The translations under genes were made by a program, and so were the position numbers. The notes below the pieces were generated by a model, which searched no databases, had not been told where the DNA came from, and saw only the letters and a list, made by a program, of their open reading frames with translations. DNA of 64,000 nt from Lacisediminihabitans sp040549525. Its GTDB lineage: Bacteria > Actinomycetota > Actinomycetes > Actinomycetales > Microbacteriaceae. Each line of letters starts with the position of its first letter. Position 1 is the stretch's first letter. Positions 40,982-49,339 of the stretch are shown one piece after another. Location: positions 186,001 to 250,000 of the forward strand of contig NZ_JBEPTM010000004.1 of assembly GCF_040549525.1 (NCBI RefSeq). Reading direction: 5' to 3'.

Positions 40982-41761
40982 TCAGCGTCCCCTGAGCGCC
41001 CCGGCCGCCACGATCCGCTTCGGCAGCAGGCCGGAGAGCAGCACCACGATCTTGTAACGGATGGTCGGGATCGACACCGCCTTGCCCCGAGCGACATCCC
41101 GCAGCGCGAGCCGCACGAGTGTCGGAGCGTCGAGCCAGAGGAATGCCGGTACCCCGTCCTTCACCACGTTCATGCGGTCGTGGAACTCGGTGTGCACGAA
41201 CCCGGGGGCGACAGCGGTGACGTGTACTCCCCGGCGCCGATACGTGAGGTTGGCCCAGCGGCTGAAGCTCAGAATCCACGCCTTCGACGCGCCGTAGGTG
41301 CCCCGCGGCGTGTAGCCGGCCACGCTGGCGATGTTCACGATCGTGCCGGAGCCCGATCCGAGCATCTGGCCGAGCGCGGCGTGGGAGAGGCGCATCGGAG
41401 CGGTCACCAGCAGGTCGAGAAGTCGCTGTTCATCATCCGCGGGGTTTTCGTCGAAGGGCTTCAGCAAGCCGAAACCCGCGTTGTTCACCAGCATCGTCAC
41501 GCGATCGTCCCCGGATGCTGTGAGCCGGGCTTCCACGGTGGCCAGTTCGACGCGATCCACCAGATCCGCCTGCAGTACCTCGACCGACACCCCGTAGGCG
41601 GCACGCAGTTCGACGGCACGCTCCTGCAGGCGGGCCTCGTCTCTGGCGACGATCACGAGGTCGTGCCCGGAAGCCGCGAGCTGCCGGGCGAACTCGGCGC
41701 CGATTCCGGCCGTCGCCCCCGTGATGAGTGCGCGAGCGGTGGGCTTGTGCGGTGTAGACAT
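40982..41761 (-). CDS. Short-chain dehydrogenase/reductase
   Basis: 259 residues, classical SDR: TGATAGIG (cofactor, residue 15), NNAGFG, the catalytic serine in NIASVAGY and YGASK with Tyr/Lys (about 160). ARDEARLQERAVEL after strand 2 suggests NADP preference. Substrate unknown. The VAPGFVHTEFHDRM segment is typical of the DltE/SDR_c subgroup. TAGCGT (41773-41768) six bases before the ATG: leaderless. Confidence 0.9.
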   Translation of the reverse strand: MSTPHKPTARALITGATAGIGAEFARQLAASGHDLVIVARDEARLQERAVELRAAYGVSVEVLQADLVDRVELATVEARLTASGDDRVTMLVNNAGFGLLKPFDENPADDEQRLLDLLVTAPMRLSHAALGQMLGSGSGTIVNIASVAGYTPRGTYGASKAWILSFSRWANLTYRRRGVHVTAVAPGFVHTEFHDRMNVVKDGVPAFLWLDAPTLVRLALRDVARGKAVSIPTIRYKIVVLLSGLLPKRIVAAGALRGR

Positions 41762-41837
41762 CCGTCAACGCTAGCCGCTGCGCTGGCGCGGGGTCGGCAA
41801 CCAGAAGACTCTCGATCAGGGGTGGCAAAATCACAGC

Positions 41838-42635
41838 ATGAATTCCGAAACCATCACCCTGCCCATCCCCGCCGCTACCATCGTGGCCCAGGCCTCCGCC
41901 GGCGAGCGGGGAGTCACCGCCACCGAGTTCTCCGCCTACGTCGTGCGCCCCGAGGGTGCTCCGAAGGGTGCCCTCGTGGTCATCCATGAGGTCTGGGGGC
42001 TCGTCGAGCACATCACCGGCATCGCTGACCGATTCGCGGCAGAGGGCTATCTCGTGATCGCACCGGACCTCATGTCGTCGATCGGCATCGAAGCGCAGGT
42101 GGGCCTCGAGCTGAATGCGATCATGAAGAGCACCGATGAGAAGGTGCGCTCCGAGGGCCAGCCGCGACTGCGCGCTGCCTTCGCCGGCATGAACGCTCCG
42201 GAGTTCGGCGCCTGGGCGTTGGCCGCGCTCGGCGAGTCTGTGGACTACCTCGAACAGCAGCCGGGGGTCGATGGGCGCATCGCGGTCACCGGATTCTGCT
42301 TCGGCGGCAGCTACAGTTTCGCCCTCGCGGCGGCGGACAGTCGCATCCGTGCCGCGGTGCCGTTCTACGGCGCTCCGCCGGAGATCGCCGCGGTCGCGCA
42401 CATCGCCGGACCGGTACTCGCGTTCTACGGGGTCACCGACACGAACCTCATCGACTCGCTTCCCGAGGTCACCGCGGCGATGCAATCGGCAGGCATCGAC
42501 TTCACCTCGCACGTCTACGAGAACGCCGGGCACGCGTTCTTCAACGACACGAACGCCTTCATGTACCGGGCGGATGCCGCGGCGGATTCCTGGCAGCGCA
42601 CCCTGGCGTTCCTGGACGGGGCCCTCGCCGGCTGA
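41838..42635 (+). CDS. Dienelactone hydrolase-family protein
   Basis: 265 residues. Alpha/beta hydrolase with the cysteine nucleophile of dienelactone hydrolases in VTGFCFGGSYS (about residue 153), the acid in FYGVTDTNL and the histidine in ENAGHAFFND. VVIHEVWGLVEHI is the typical strand-3 region with the conserved Glu. May hydrolyse lactones or act in an unknown detoxification; no aromatic catabolism genes are near. CAAAAT (41826-41831) six bases before the ATG: leaderless. Confidence 0.88.
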   Translation: MNSETITLPIPAATIVAQASAGERGVTATEFSAYVVRPEGAPKGALVVIHEVWGLVEHITGIADRFAAEGYLVIAPDLMSSIGIEAQVGLELNAIMKSTDEKVRSEGQPRLRAAFAGMNAPEFGAWALAALGESVDYLEQQPGVDGRIAVTGFCFGGSYSFALAAADSRIRAAVPFYGAPPEIAAVAHIAGPVLAFYGVTDTNLIDSLPEVTAAMQSAGIDFTSHVYENAGHAFFNDTNAFMYRADAAADSWQRTLAFLDGALAG

Positions 42636-42647
42636 CCGCCTCGCGGA

Positions 42648-43829
42648 CTAACCGCGCGTGCAGGTGCCGGATGACACGGCGGCGCTCAGGCCCTGCGCCT
42701 GAGCGACCACCGGGGCCAACCTATTCGTCGTCATGGCGAATCCGAGGTGACTGGTTGTCGCCGAACGCGCGAAGATCACTCCGGTGACGCTTCCGGCGGC
42801 ATCGAGCACAGGTCCTCCGGAATTGCCTTCCTGCACGTCGGCGGCGAGATAGTAGACCTCACGCGGGCTCGGGTTGGCGCCGTAGATGTCGGGCGATTCG
42901 ATGGTGGCGACGTTCTGCACCGCCGCAGGACTGGAGAGGAACGGGCCACCGAGCGGATAGCCGTCGAACACCGCGGTGGCGCCCGTCGTGAGGTCCGCAC
43001 CGAGACGAAGGGGCGGGGTCGGGAGACCGTTGACCGCGATGACGGCCAGGTCTTGCACCGCATCGAAGTACACCACCCGACCGGTGTAGGTTCCCCCGGC
43101 AGGCGTGAGCACGACTGGTTCGGTGACGCCGGCAACGACGTGGGCATTGGTGACGACGCGACCGGTAGAGGAGACGAAGCCGCTGCCGGACTGGTTCTGC
43201 CCGCACTGGTAGGCGTTGCCCGTGATCTTGACGACGGATCGCGCGGAGACCCGTTGGGCTGCGGTCTCCCCGGAGGCCGGCACTGCGAGCGGTGTACCCG
43301 TTCCGAGCGACTCGAACAGGCGGGGCAGGCCGTCGAGGGCGAAGACGGAGCGCACCTTCGCCTCGAGAGCTTTCACCGGATCGGGGGTGACCCGGTCGAT
43401 CGCGGACACCACAAGCGATGACCCGATCGTCTGGGAGACGAGAGGCACGCCAAGGGACCCGATCCCGAAGGCGAGCATGGAAACGACGAGCGCCGCGCCG
43501 ATGAGGGTGATCGCGGCACCGAAGATCCGGTCGATCGCCCGCAGCGGGGTCTTGTCGACCCGGCGGCGGATGACCCTGCCGAGGGCGGATCCGGCGGCCT
43601 GACCGAGCGCGATGAGCGCGACGATCACGACCAGGATCACCGGCAACCGGAACTGCGGCGCCGTGACCCACCCGGTCACGAGCGGTATCGCGAAGAAGGA
43701 GGCGACGGCTCCCGCGATGATCCCGGCGAAACTGCCGAGGCTGAGGATGAAACCGCGGCGGAATCCGAAGACCGCGTACGCGATGAGCAGCAGCACCAGC
43801 AGCAGGTCGAGCACCACGGAGCCGTTCAT
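42648..43829 (-). CDS. MarP-like periplasmic serine protease with CvpA-type membrane domain
   Basis: 393 residues. Residues 1-125 form four membrane helices of the CvpA type (LLLIAYAVFGFRRGF), and residues 175-390 a trypsin/HtrA-like protease: His in VTNAHVVAG, Asp in VQDLAVIAV and Ser in QEGNSGGPVLD. Two cysteines, C209 and C390, sit where the disulfide of Mycobacterium tuberculosis MarP (Rv3671c) is known to be, supporting orthology. MarP is needed for acid and oxidative stress resistance by activating a peptidoglycan hydrolase. AAGGGA precedes the ATG. Confidence 0.9.
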   Translation of the reverse strand: MNGSVVLDLLLVLLLIAYAVFGFRRGFILSLGSFAGIIAGAVASFFAIPLVTGWVTAPQFRLPVILVVIVALIALGQAAGSALGRVIRRRVDKTPLRAIDRIFGAAITLIGAALVVSMLAFGIGSLGVPLVSQTIGSSLVVSAIDRVTPDPVKALEAKVRSVFALDGLPRLFESLGTGTPLAVPASGETAAQRVSARSVVKITGNAYQCGQNQSGSGFVSSTGRVVTNAHVVAGVTEPVVLTPAGGTYTGRVVYFDAVQDLAVIAVNGLPTPPLRLGADLTTGATAVFDGYPLGGPFLSSPAAVQNVATIESPDIYGANPSPREVYYLAADVQEGNSGGPVLDAAGSVTGVIFARSATTSHLGFAMTTNRLAPVVAQAQGLSAAVSSGTCTRG

Positions 43830-43957
43830 ACCGCTATCCCTTCACCACCCACACCGTCTGCCCGGCCAACGCCCAGTGTGCCATGGCCGGCTGTACACCC
43901 ATCGCCGCCGCTGTCGAGTCCTGAGGGCGAAGCCGTCGATTGTGACAGGGTGGGGGA

Positions 43958-45409
43958 ATGGATGACTGTGATGCGATCGTCGTCGGAGCGGGCCCCAACG
44001 GTCTCTCCGCCGCCGTGGTGCTGGCCCGCGCCGGACTCTCCGTTCGGGTCTACGAACGGGAGAAGACCATCGGCGGGGGAGCCCGCACCGAGGAGCTGAC
44101 CCTCCCGGGTGTGCTTCACGACGTCTGCTCTGCGGTGCATCCGCAGGCACTCTCGTCCGCCTTCTTCCGCGCCTTCGAGCTCGACAAGCGGGTCGATTTC
44201 GTGATCCCCGAGATCTCCTACGCGAATCCCCTCGACAACGGCCGCTCCGGTATCGCCTGGCGCGACCTCGACCGCACCGCGGATGACCTCGGCGTCGATG
44301 GTGCCGCGTGGAAGAACCTGCTCGAACCGCTGGTGCGGCGGGCGGACGAGGTCGCCCAGTTCGCCGGGTCCCAGGTACTGCAGCTGCCGCGTCATCCGCT
44401 CACTCTCGCCATGCTGGGCCTGCGGATCCTCGAGCAGGGCACCCGCGGTTGGGACCTGCGGTTTCGGGAGGATGTCGCCCCGGCGATGCTCACCGGCGTG
44501 AACGCTCACGCGATCCGACCGGTCCCGAGCCTCGCGACGGCGGCGGCCGGCCTGGTGCTCGCCACCACCGGGCATGCGCGCGGCTGGCCGATCCCGATCG
44601 GCGGGAGCCAGTCGATCGTCAACGCCCTGGCGGCCGACCTTCTCGCCCACGGGGGAGAGATCGTCACGGACACCGAAGTGACCTCGCTCGCTGAGCTCCC
44701 GAAGGCGAAGGTGGTGCTGTTCGACCTGACCCCGCGCGCCCTGTCCCGCATCGCGGGCGACCGTCTTCCCGTGAGGTACCGTCGTGCGCTCGAGCGCTTC
44801 CGGTACGGCAACGCAGTCGCCAAAGTGGACTTCGCTCTCTCCGCGCCCGTGCCGTGGACGGATCCCCGTCTCGCCGAGGCGGCGACCCTCCACGTCGGCG
44901 GCACCCGCGAAGAGGTAGAAATCTCCGAGGCGGATGTCGCGGCCGGTCGTCATCCGGCGGATCCCTATGTGCTCGTGTCGCAGCCGACAGCCTTCGATCC
45001 CTCTCGGGCGCCGAAGGGAACTCATGTGCTGTGGACCTACACCCACGTTCCGCGCGGGTCCACCGAAGATCGGGCCGAGGCGATCATGTCGAAGATCGAG
45101 CGCTACGCGCCGGGGTTCCGCGACACGATCATCGCGTCGTCGAGCCGGACCGCGCTCGAGGTCGAACGATACAACCCCAACTACATCGGAGGAGACATCG
45201 CCGGCGGAGATGTGACCATCGCGCAGTTGCTCGCCCGTCCGGTGCTGTCCCCGACCCCCTGGCGCACTGCGGCGCGCGGCATCTACCTGTGCTCGTCGTC
45301 CACTCCGCCCGGTCCCGCCGTGCACGGCCTCGGCGGCTACTACGCCGCGATGACGGCACTCCGGGACGAGTTCGGCGTCACCCGTCGTCCGTATCTCGGC
45401 CTGGCATGA
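43958..45409 (+). CDS. FAD-dependent oxidoreductase, phytoene-desaturase/amine-oxidase superfamily
   Basis: 483 residues. Rossmann FAD motif VVGAGPNGLSAAVVLARAG (residues 8-26), GGGARTEEL directly after, and a C-terminal FAD-contact STPPGPAVHGLGGYYAA. This is the CrtI-like NAD(P)/FAD oxidoreductase family (COG1233) that includes the mammalian PYROXD2-type proteins. No other carotenoid genes are adjacent, so the role is undefined. CAGGGT (43946-43951) is six bases before the ATG. The last codons lie in an 18-bp tandem repeat. Confidence 0.85.
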   Translation: MDDCDAIVVGAGPNGLSAAVVLARAGLSVRVYEREKTIGGGARTEELTLPGVLHDVCSAVHPQALSSAFFRAFELDKRVDFVIPEISYANPLDNGRSGIAWRDLDRTADDLGVDGAAWKNLLEPLVRRADEVAQFAGSQVLQLPRHPLTLAMLGLRILEQGTRGWDLRFREDVAPAMLTGVNAHAIRPVPSLATAAAGLVLATTGHARGWPIPIGGSQSIVNALAADLLAHGGEIVTDTEVTSLAELPKAKVVLFDLTPRALSRIAGDRLPVRYRRALERFRYGNAVAKVDFALSAPVPWTDPRLAEAATLHVGGTREEVEISEADVAAGRHPADPYVLVSQPTAFDPSRAPKGTHVLWTYTHVPRGSTEDRAEAIMSKIERYAPGFRDTIIASSSRTALEVERYNPNYIGGDIAGGDVTIAQLLARPVLSPTPWRTAARGIYLCSSSTPPGPAVHGLGGYYAAMTALRDEFGVTRRPYLGLA

Positions 45410-45457
45410 CCTTTCGGCCCAGTATGACCTCTCGGCCCTGTATGACCTCGGCCCTGG
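45406..45457 (+). repeat. 18-bp tandem repeat starting on a stop codon
   Basis: Three units of ATGACCTYTCGGCCC-type sequence start at 45406, 45424 and 45442 (the third is shortened). Each contains TGA in the same reading frame; the first TGA is the stop of the oxidoreductase. Confidence 0.8.
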
Positions 45458-45488
45458 GGGGCCGCGGCTGCACTCGTGCCCTTTTGCG

Positions 45489-46172
45489 CTAGATCAGGTC
45501 GCGCAACACCTGCTCCGGGCGCACCCCGCGAGTTCGTGCCCGCGCCGACAGTCGATCGAATTCGGCGGCGCTGAGGGTCACGACCACGTCGACCGTCTCC
45601 GTCGCGGCGGGCTCATCGAAGTCGAACAGCACCGCGGGAGGGCTAACTTCCGGCGCCTCCGCCGGCGCCAGTCGAGTGTCTGACGGGCGCGTGGCCGCAC
45701 GCTCTCCCGGGCGCACGAAGCCGGGCCCGGCGGGGATCGCGGTGCCGCGCTGGTAGGCCTCCGAGACCGCACGAGCCCGCGAATCCGCGGCCTCATTCAG
45801 CGGATGGTTGGCGTGACCCTTCACCCATTCGAATCGGTAGTGTCGACCGGGCAGCTCGGCATCGATCTCCTGCAGCAACTCGACGTTCATCACCGGTTTG
45901 CCGTCGGCCTTGCGCCAGCCCTTTCGCTTCCAGCCGGGCATCCACTTGGTCACACAGTTGATCACATACTGGCTGTCGCAGAGGATCAGCAACTCCTCAT
46001 CCAGGTGCGCTGTCGCGCGGAAGAACTGGAGCACCGCCGTCAGTTCGGCCTGGTTGTTGGTGGCATGTTTCCAGCCGCCGGCGGCCCAGCACGAGTCGTC
46101 CACATACCAGGCCCAGCCGGCCGGGCCGGGGTTTCCGAGGGCGGAGCCGTCGGCAGCGGCACGGATCGTCAT
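45489..46172 (-). CDS. Ribonuclease HI with C-terminal extension
   Basis: 227 residues. Residues 1-140 are RNase H type 1: AADGSALGNPGPAGWAW (first Asp), NNQAELTAVL (Glu), LCDSQYVIN (Asp), the WVKGHANHPLNEAAD helix with His and the last Asp. It removes RNA from RNA/DNA hybrids. A Pro/Ala/Asp-rich linker and a final 30-residue helix (LSAAEFDRLSARARTRG...LRDLI) resembling a ribbon-helix-helix end follow; this tail is unusual. GGGAG five bases before the ATG fixes the start at 46172. Confidence 0.92.
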   Translation of the reverse strand: MTIRAAADGSALGNPGPAGWAWYVDDSCWAAGGWKHATNNQAELTAVLQFFRATAHLDEELLILCDSQYVINCVTKWMPGWKRKGWRKADGKPVMNVELLQEIDAELPGRHYRFEWVKGHANHPLNEAADSRARAVSEAYQRGTAIPAGPGFVRPGERAATRPSDTRLAPAEAPEVSPPAVLFDFDEPAATETVDVVVTLSAAEFDRLSARARTRGVRPEQVLRDLI

Positions 46173-46276
46173 TCTGGCTCCCAGCGGTGTGGATGTCTGG
46201 CGGTGAGAAGTCCCGAAAGACGCCCTCGGATGTCGCACACCAGTCTGCCCCACGCTCGGCAGCCGACTTGCGCTCT

Positions 46277-46429
46277 ATGCCGCCGCGAGCTCGCAGCCCG
46301 TACCGGGCACTCGAGGGGCCGGATGCCGCGGCATCCGCTCTCGAGGCGACGTCGGTGCTCAACGAAGACCGCATCGACGACGGCAACAGCCGCTCCTACC
46401 TGCTGGCCTGGATCATGGTGCACCTGTAG
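46277..46429 (+). CDS. Putative 50-residue small protein
   Basis: Starts at ATG 46277, ends TAG 46429, overlapping the 3' end of the acyltransferase on the other strand by 17 bases. The sequence has an Arg-rich start, ALEATSVLNEDRI in the middle and a hydrophobic end (SRSYLLAWIMVHL). The composition and ending look protein-like and it fills the only sizeable gap here. There is no clear Shine-Dalgarno or -10 at leaderless distance, so support is moderate. Confidence 0.45.
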   Translation: MPPRARSPYRALEGPDAAASALEATSVLNEDRIDDGNSRSYLLAWIMVHL

Positions 46430-47207
46430 CGGTCGGTCGTGCCTGCTCCCGCCTCCGTGCGCGTTCGGCATCCGCCGCAGCGGCTTCGGCGGGCGTCGGT
46501 GCGGTGCCTCCCCGGGATCGCGGCTGCCACCACTGTTCCGTGCCGTCGACGGGATAGTCGGACTGCAGCGAATCCACCATCGACTGCATGGTGCTCCGCA
46601 GGCCCTCCGTCACGGACTGGGGATCGTCGCCGGACCCGACGGTGATCGGCGCACCGAAGGCGAAGGAGATTTCGACCCCGAAACGTTCCCGGAAGGCCAC
46701 CTTGTGGTTCTTGGTCATCAGGCGCTGGCCACCCCAGACGGCGACCGGGATCACCGGCACGCCGGCCTCGGCGGCGAGCCGTACGGCGCCGGTCTTGAGC
46801 TCGCGCACCTCGAATGATGCACTGACCCCCGCCTCGGGAAACACCCCGATGAGTTCGCCCGCCCGCAGTGCGGCAACTGCCGCGGCATAGGCCTCCGCGC
46901 CGCGTTCCATGTCGACCGGGATGTGGTGCATTCCCCGCAGCAGCCAACCGATGCCCGGCTTGTCGAACGCGCGTTTGGTGGCGAGAAAACGGATGCGCCT
47001 CCGGTTGTGCATCCACGTCGCCCACTCGATGAGCGCGAACTCGAAATAACCGAAGTGGGTCATGGCCAGCACGGCACCGCCGGTGTCCGGAAGATTGTCG
47101 AGCCCGTGCTCACGGCGGCGAAGACGCCAAAACCCGAAGAGTCCGCGCCCGAGTGTGATCGCGGAGCGATAGATCGGCTCCGGACGGGCGCGACGGACAG
47201 AAGGCAT
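46413..47207 (-). CDS. PlsC-type 1-acylglycerol-3-phosphate acyltransferase
   Basis: 264 residues. Acyltransferase motif I is MTHFGYFEF, an HX4E where most of the family has HX4D; motif II is in KRAFDKPGIGWLLRG, motif III FPEAGVSAS and motif IV VIPVAVWG. It would acylate lysophosphatidate or a related lipid at the inner membrane. The tail after residue 225 is Ala/Arg-rich. Start 47207 is preferred over the GTG at 47249 because TACGCT (47219-47214) lies six bases before it (leaderless rule). Confidence 0.85.
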   Translation of the reverse strand: MPSVRRARPEPIYRSAITLGRGLFGFWRLRRREHGLDNLPDTGGAVLAMTHFGYFEFALIEWATWMHNRRRIRFLATKRAFDKPGIGWLLRGMHHIPVDMERGAEAYAAAVAALRAGELIGVFPEAGVSASFEVRELKTGAVRLAAEAGVPVIPVAVWGGQRLMTKNHKVAFRERFGVEISFAFGAPITVGSGDDPQSVTEGLRSTMQSMVDSLQSDYPVDGTEQWWQPRSRGGTAPTPAEAAAADAERARRREQARPTATGAP

Positions 47208-47290
47208 GCGGCCAGCGTAGAGCCGAAGGCTGCGTATTCGCGGTGTCACGCGTCGAACATGCGTCGCGGGGAATACTGCACGAGGGCCAC

Positions 47291-47350
47291 CCCCGTTCAG
47301 GCGTGCCCTTTACTGGGGACTGTCGACCGTTCGCGCCCCCCGGTTAGCGT
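47291..47350 (+). promoter_or_regulatory. Tandem CCC-TTC-GGGG promoter element of NERD gene 2
   Basis: CCCCGTTCAGGC (47291-47302) and CCCTTTACTGGGG (47306-47318), central triplets 15 bp apart, then 26 bp to TAGCGT (47345-47350). Confidence 0.65.
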
Positions 47351-47376
47351 GAGGTCATCCAAACCTGGGGGAAGCA

Positions 47377-48042
47377 GTGACCGATCTTGTAGCGCGCAGA
47401 GGGGCCGAATCGAGGCGGCACGGTCGCGCGCAAGATCTCACAACCGAGTCGGCGCCGCGCGCCGGGTTCAGCTTCCGTGGTTTGTTCGGTCGCGGGGGCG
47501 CACCGGACACCACACGGGGTTGGCGCTCAGAGGCACCCACAGAGTTCGAACTGGGGCGCCAACTGATGTCGCTCGACGAGCGGTTCACCGTACTCCGGGC
47601 ATTCGATGTCTTCGGCGAGCTCGATGCCGACTTCGTCGTCGTCGGGCCGGCAGGAATCTTCCTCATCACCACCCGCGTGCGAAATGGCGCGAAGGTCTGG
47701 GTCGACGAAGACATGCTCTGGCTTAATGGCCGCCCGACCGACCAGGTGCGCGATGCTCGCCGCGCTGCCGACCGGGCATCCGCTCGGCTGAGCGCAATCG
47801 TGGGCCAGTCCGTTCGAGCGACTCCGGTCATCGCGGTCATGGACCCTCTCTCACTGTCGTTCGGCGGCGACCCTGCGCGTCGCGTCGTCACCCTGCCCGC
47901 TGACCTGGTGGCGCAGTGGCTCTCCGAGTGTTCCCGAACGCTCTCGGATAGTGCTGTCGCCACCCTTTCACTGGTCGCGGAAGAACGCGCCACGTGGGGT
48001 TCGCTGCCGAACGGCTCCGGCCTGCTGTCCCGGGTGCGCTGA
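47377..48042 (+). CDS. NERD-domain protein 2, soluble form
   Basis: 221 residues from GTG, with GGGGGAA upstream. The NERD core is recognisable from FELGRQLMSLDERFTVLRAF, DADFVVVGPAGIFLI, and WVDEDMLWLNGRPTDQVRDA. The DH motif is DF and the expected E-T-K is TTRV, so the nuclease signature is lost. It ends after the common segment VAEERATW and lacks the membrane tail of NERD proteins 1 and 3. It lies 108 bases upstream of NERD gene 3 and has its own promoter, as does gene 3. Confidence 0.75.
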   Translation: MTDLVARRGAESRRHGRAQDLTTESAPRAGFSFRGLFGRGGAPDTTRGWRSEAPTEFELGRQLMSLDERFTVLRAFDVFGELDADFVVVGPAGIFLITTRVRNGAKVWVDEDMLWLNGRPTDQVRDARRAADRASARLSAIVGQSVRATPVIAVMDPLSLSFGGDPARRVVTLPADLVAQWLSECSRTLSDSAVATLSLVAEERATWGSLPNGSGLLSRVR

Positions 48043-48065
48043 GCGCACCAACCCCGGCGCTGGCA

Positions 48066-48122
48066 CCCTTTCTGGGGCTGCCCGTTCTGGGGCTGCACAG
48101 CCTTTCGCGTCGCGTCTAGCCT
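48066..48122 (+). promoter_or_regulatory. Tandem CCC-TTC-GGGG promoter element of NERD gene 3
   Basis: CCCTTTCTGGGG (48066-48077) and CCCGTTCTGGGG (48081-48092), central TTC triplets 15 bp apart, then 24 bp to TAGCCT (48117-48122). Confidence 0.65.
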
Positions 48123-48149
48123 GAAGAGCATCAGAGCTTGGGGGAGCCG

Positions 48150-49301
48150 ATGGACAACAGGGATGCGGGCGGAACGCAACGCACCGCTACTGCGCTACAG
48201 ATCGACACAGCGGGCACGTTCTCGCCCCCGGTCGACGAGTCCCCGTTCTCCGGCCCCATCACCACCGGTCCGATCCACCCCGGATTCTCGCTCAGCGGTG
48301 CTTTCGGCAGCGAACCCTTCGACGCCTCCGCGCACCTCGCGGCGCCGGCCGCGGAAACGAGGGTGGATTTCGACCCGCTTCTGGTCAAACCGGACACCAT
48401 GGCGATTCCGACGACCGCGGCAGGCGCTTCTGCCGCTCCGTCATCTGCCGCCTCATCCATCCCAATGGAATCGGGCCCGTGGTCCATCGAGCCGAACCTG
48501 CGCGCGCGCGGCCCGGCCTACGCCGTGCTCCAGGAATGCCTCCGGCGGCAGGAGTCGGCGACGACGCGGGGGAGGCTCGCCCGGGCACTCGGCAACAACC
48601 CACTGCATCCGGATGCCCGCAGTTGGTACAGCGGAGCACTCGGCGAAATCGTTGTCGCCCATGCACTCGCCCAGCTCGGGGAGGCGTGGACGGTGCTGCA
48701 TTCTGTTCCCGTCGGCTCCGGCGCTCCCGACATCGACCACGTGGTCCTCGGGCCCGCCGGCATCTTCACGATCACCACCCACAACCACTCCGGCAAGAAG
48801 ATCTGGATCGGCGGCAGCACCTTCCTCGTCAACGGCTACAAGCAGGAGCACATGCGCACCGCTGCCCATGAGGCCGAGAGCGCGGCCCGGCTGCTCAGCA
48901 GCGTGACCGGGCGCCCGGTCACCGTGACCCCGCTCATCGTGGTGGTGAATCCGGCAGCAATCGCGACCGGCCGCAAGCGCCCACGCGTCGCCGTCGTGTC
49001 GAGCAACACGCTCCTGCGCTGGCTGATGAAGCGTCCCCGGGTGATGTCGGAGCGCGCCGTCGCCCACTTCTCCATGTTCGCGGAGGAACGCAGCACCTGG
49101 CAGCAGGAGCCGCTGGCAGTGGATGACACCTCCGATCAGCTCGCCCGCTTCGAACGGCTCCGGCTCGAAGTGGATGCCGCCCGCCAGCGTTCCCGCCTGT
49201 GGTTGCTCACGCTCGGGGTCGCGGCCATCCTCATCACGCCCGTCGCCATCGCCGAGATCGTGCGCCTGGTGCTCTCGTTCATGGTCGTTCCCGCAGTCTG
49301 A
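48150..49301 (+). CDS. NERD-domain protein 3, membrane-anchored
   Basis: 383 residues. A disordered N-terminus of about 120 residues is followed by NERD at about 160-250: YSGALGEIVVAHALAQLG, HSVPVGSGAPDIDHVVLGP, AGIFTITTHNHSGKKIW and FLVNG. This is the best conserved of the three, but ETK is TTH. C-terminal to it: LIVVVNPAAI, a helical part with FAEERSTW, then a charged ERLRLEVDAARQRS and one membrane helix (about 352-378). GGGGGAG (48140-48146) precedes the ATG; an in-frame ATG 12 bases earlier overlaps this Shine-Dalgarno. Confidence 0.82.
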   Translation: MDNRDAGGTQRTATALQIDTAGTFSPPVDESPFSGPITTGPIHPGFSLSGAFGSEPFDASAHLAAPAAETRVDFDPLLVKPDTMAIPTTAAGASAAPSSAASSIPMESGPWSIEPNLRARGPAYAVLQECLRRQESATTRGRLARALGNNPLHPDARSWYSGALGEIVVAHALAQLGEAWTVLHSVPVGSGAPDIDHVVLGPAGIFTITTHNHSGKKIWIGGSTFLVNGYKQEHMRTAAHEAESAARLLSSVTGRPVTVTPLIVVVNPAAIATGRKRPRVAVVSSNTLLRWLMKRPRVMSERAVAHFSMFAEERSTWQQEPLAVDDTSDQLARFERLRLEVDAARQRSRLWLLTLGVAAILITPVAIAEIVRLVLSFMVVPAV

Positions 49302-49339
49302 GGCGACGAACGCACCCTGAGCGGCGTACGGTTCATTCC

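Noticed and set aside
39892..49301. NERD genes as a defence island
   Set aside because: They are interspersed with housekeeping genes, lack nuclease residues and no known defence partners are nearby.
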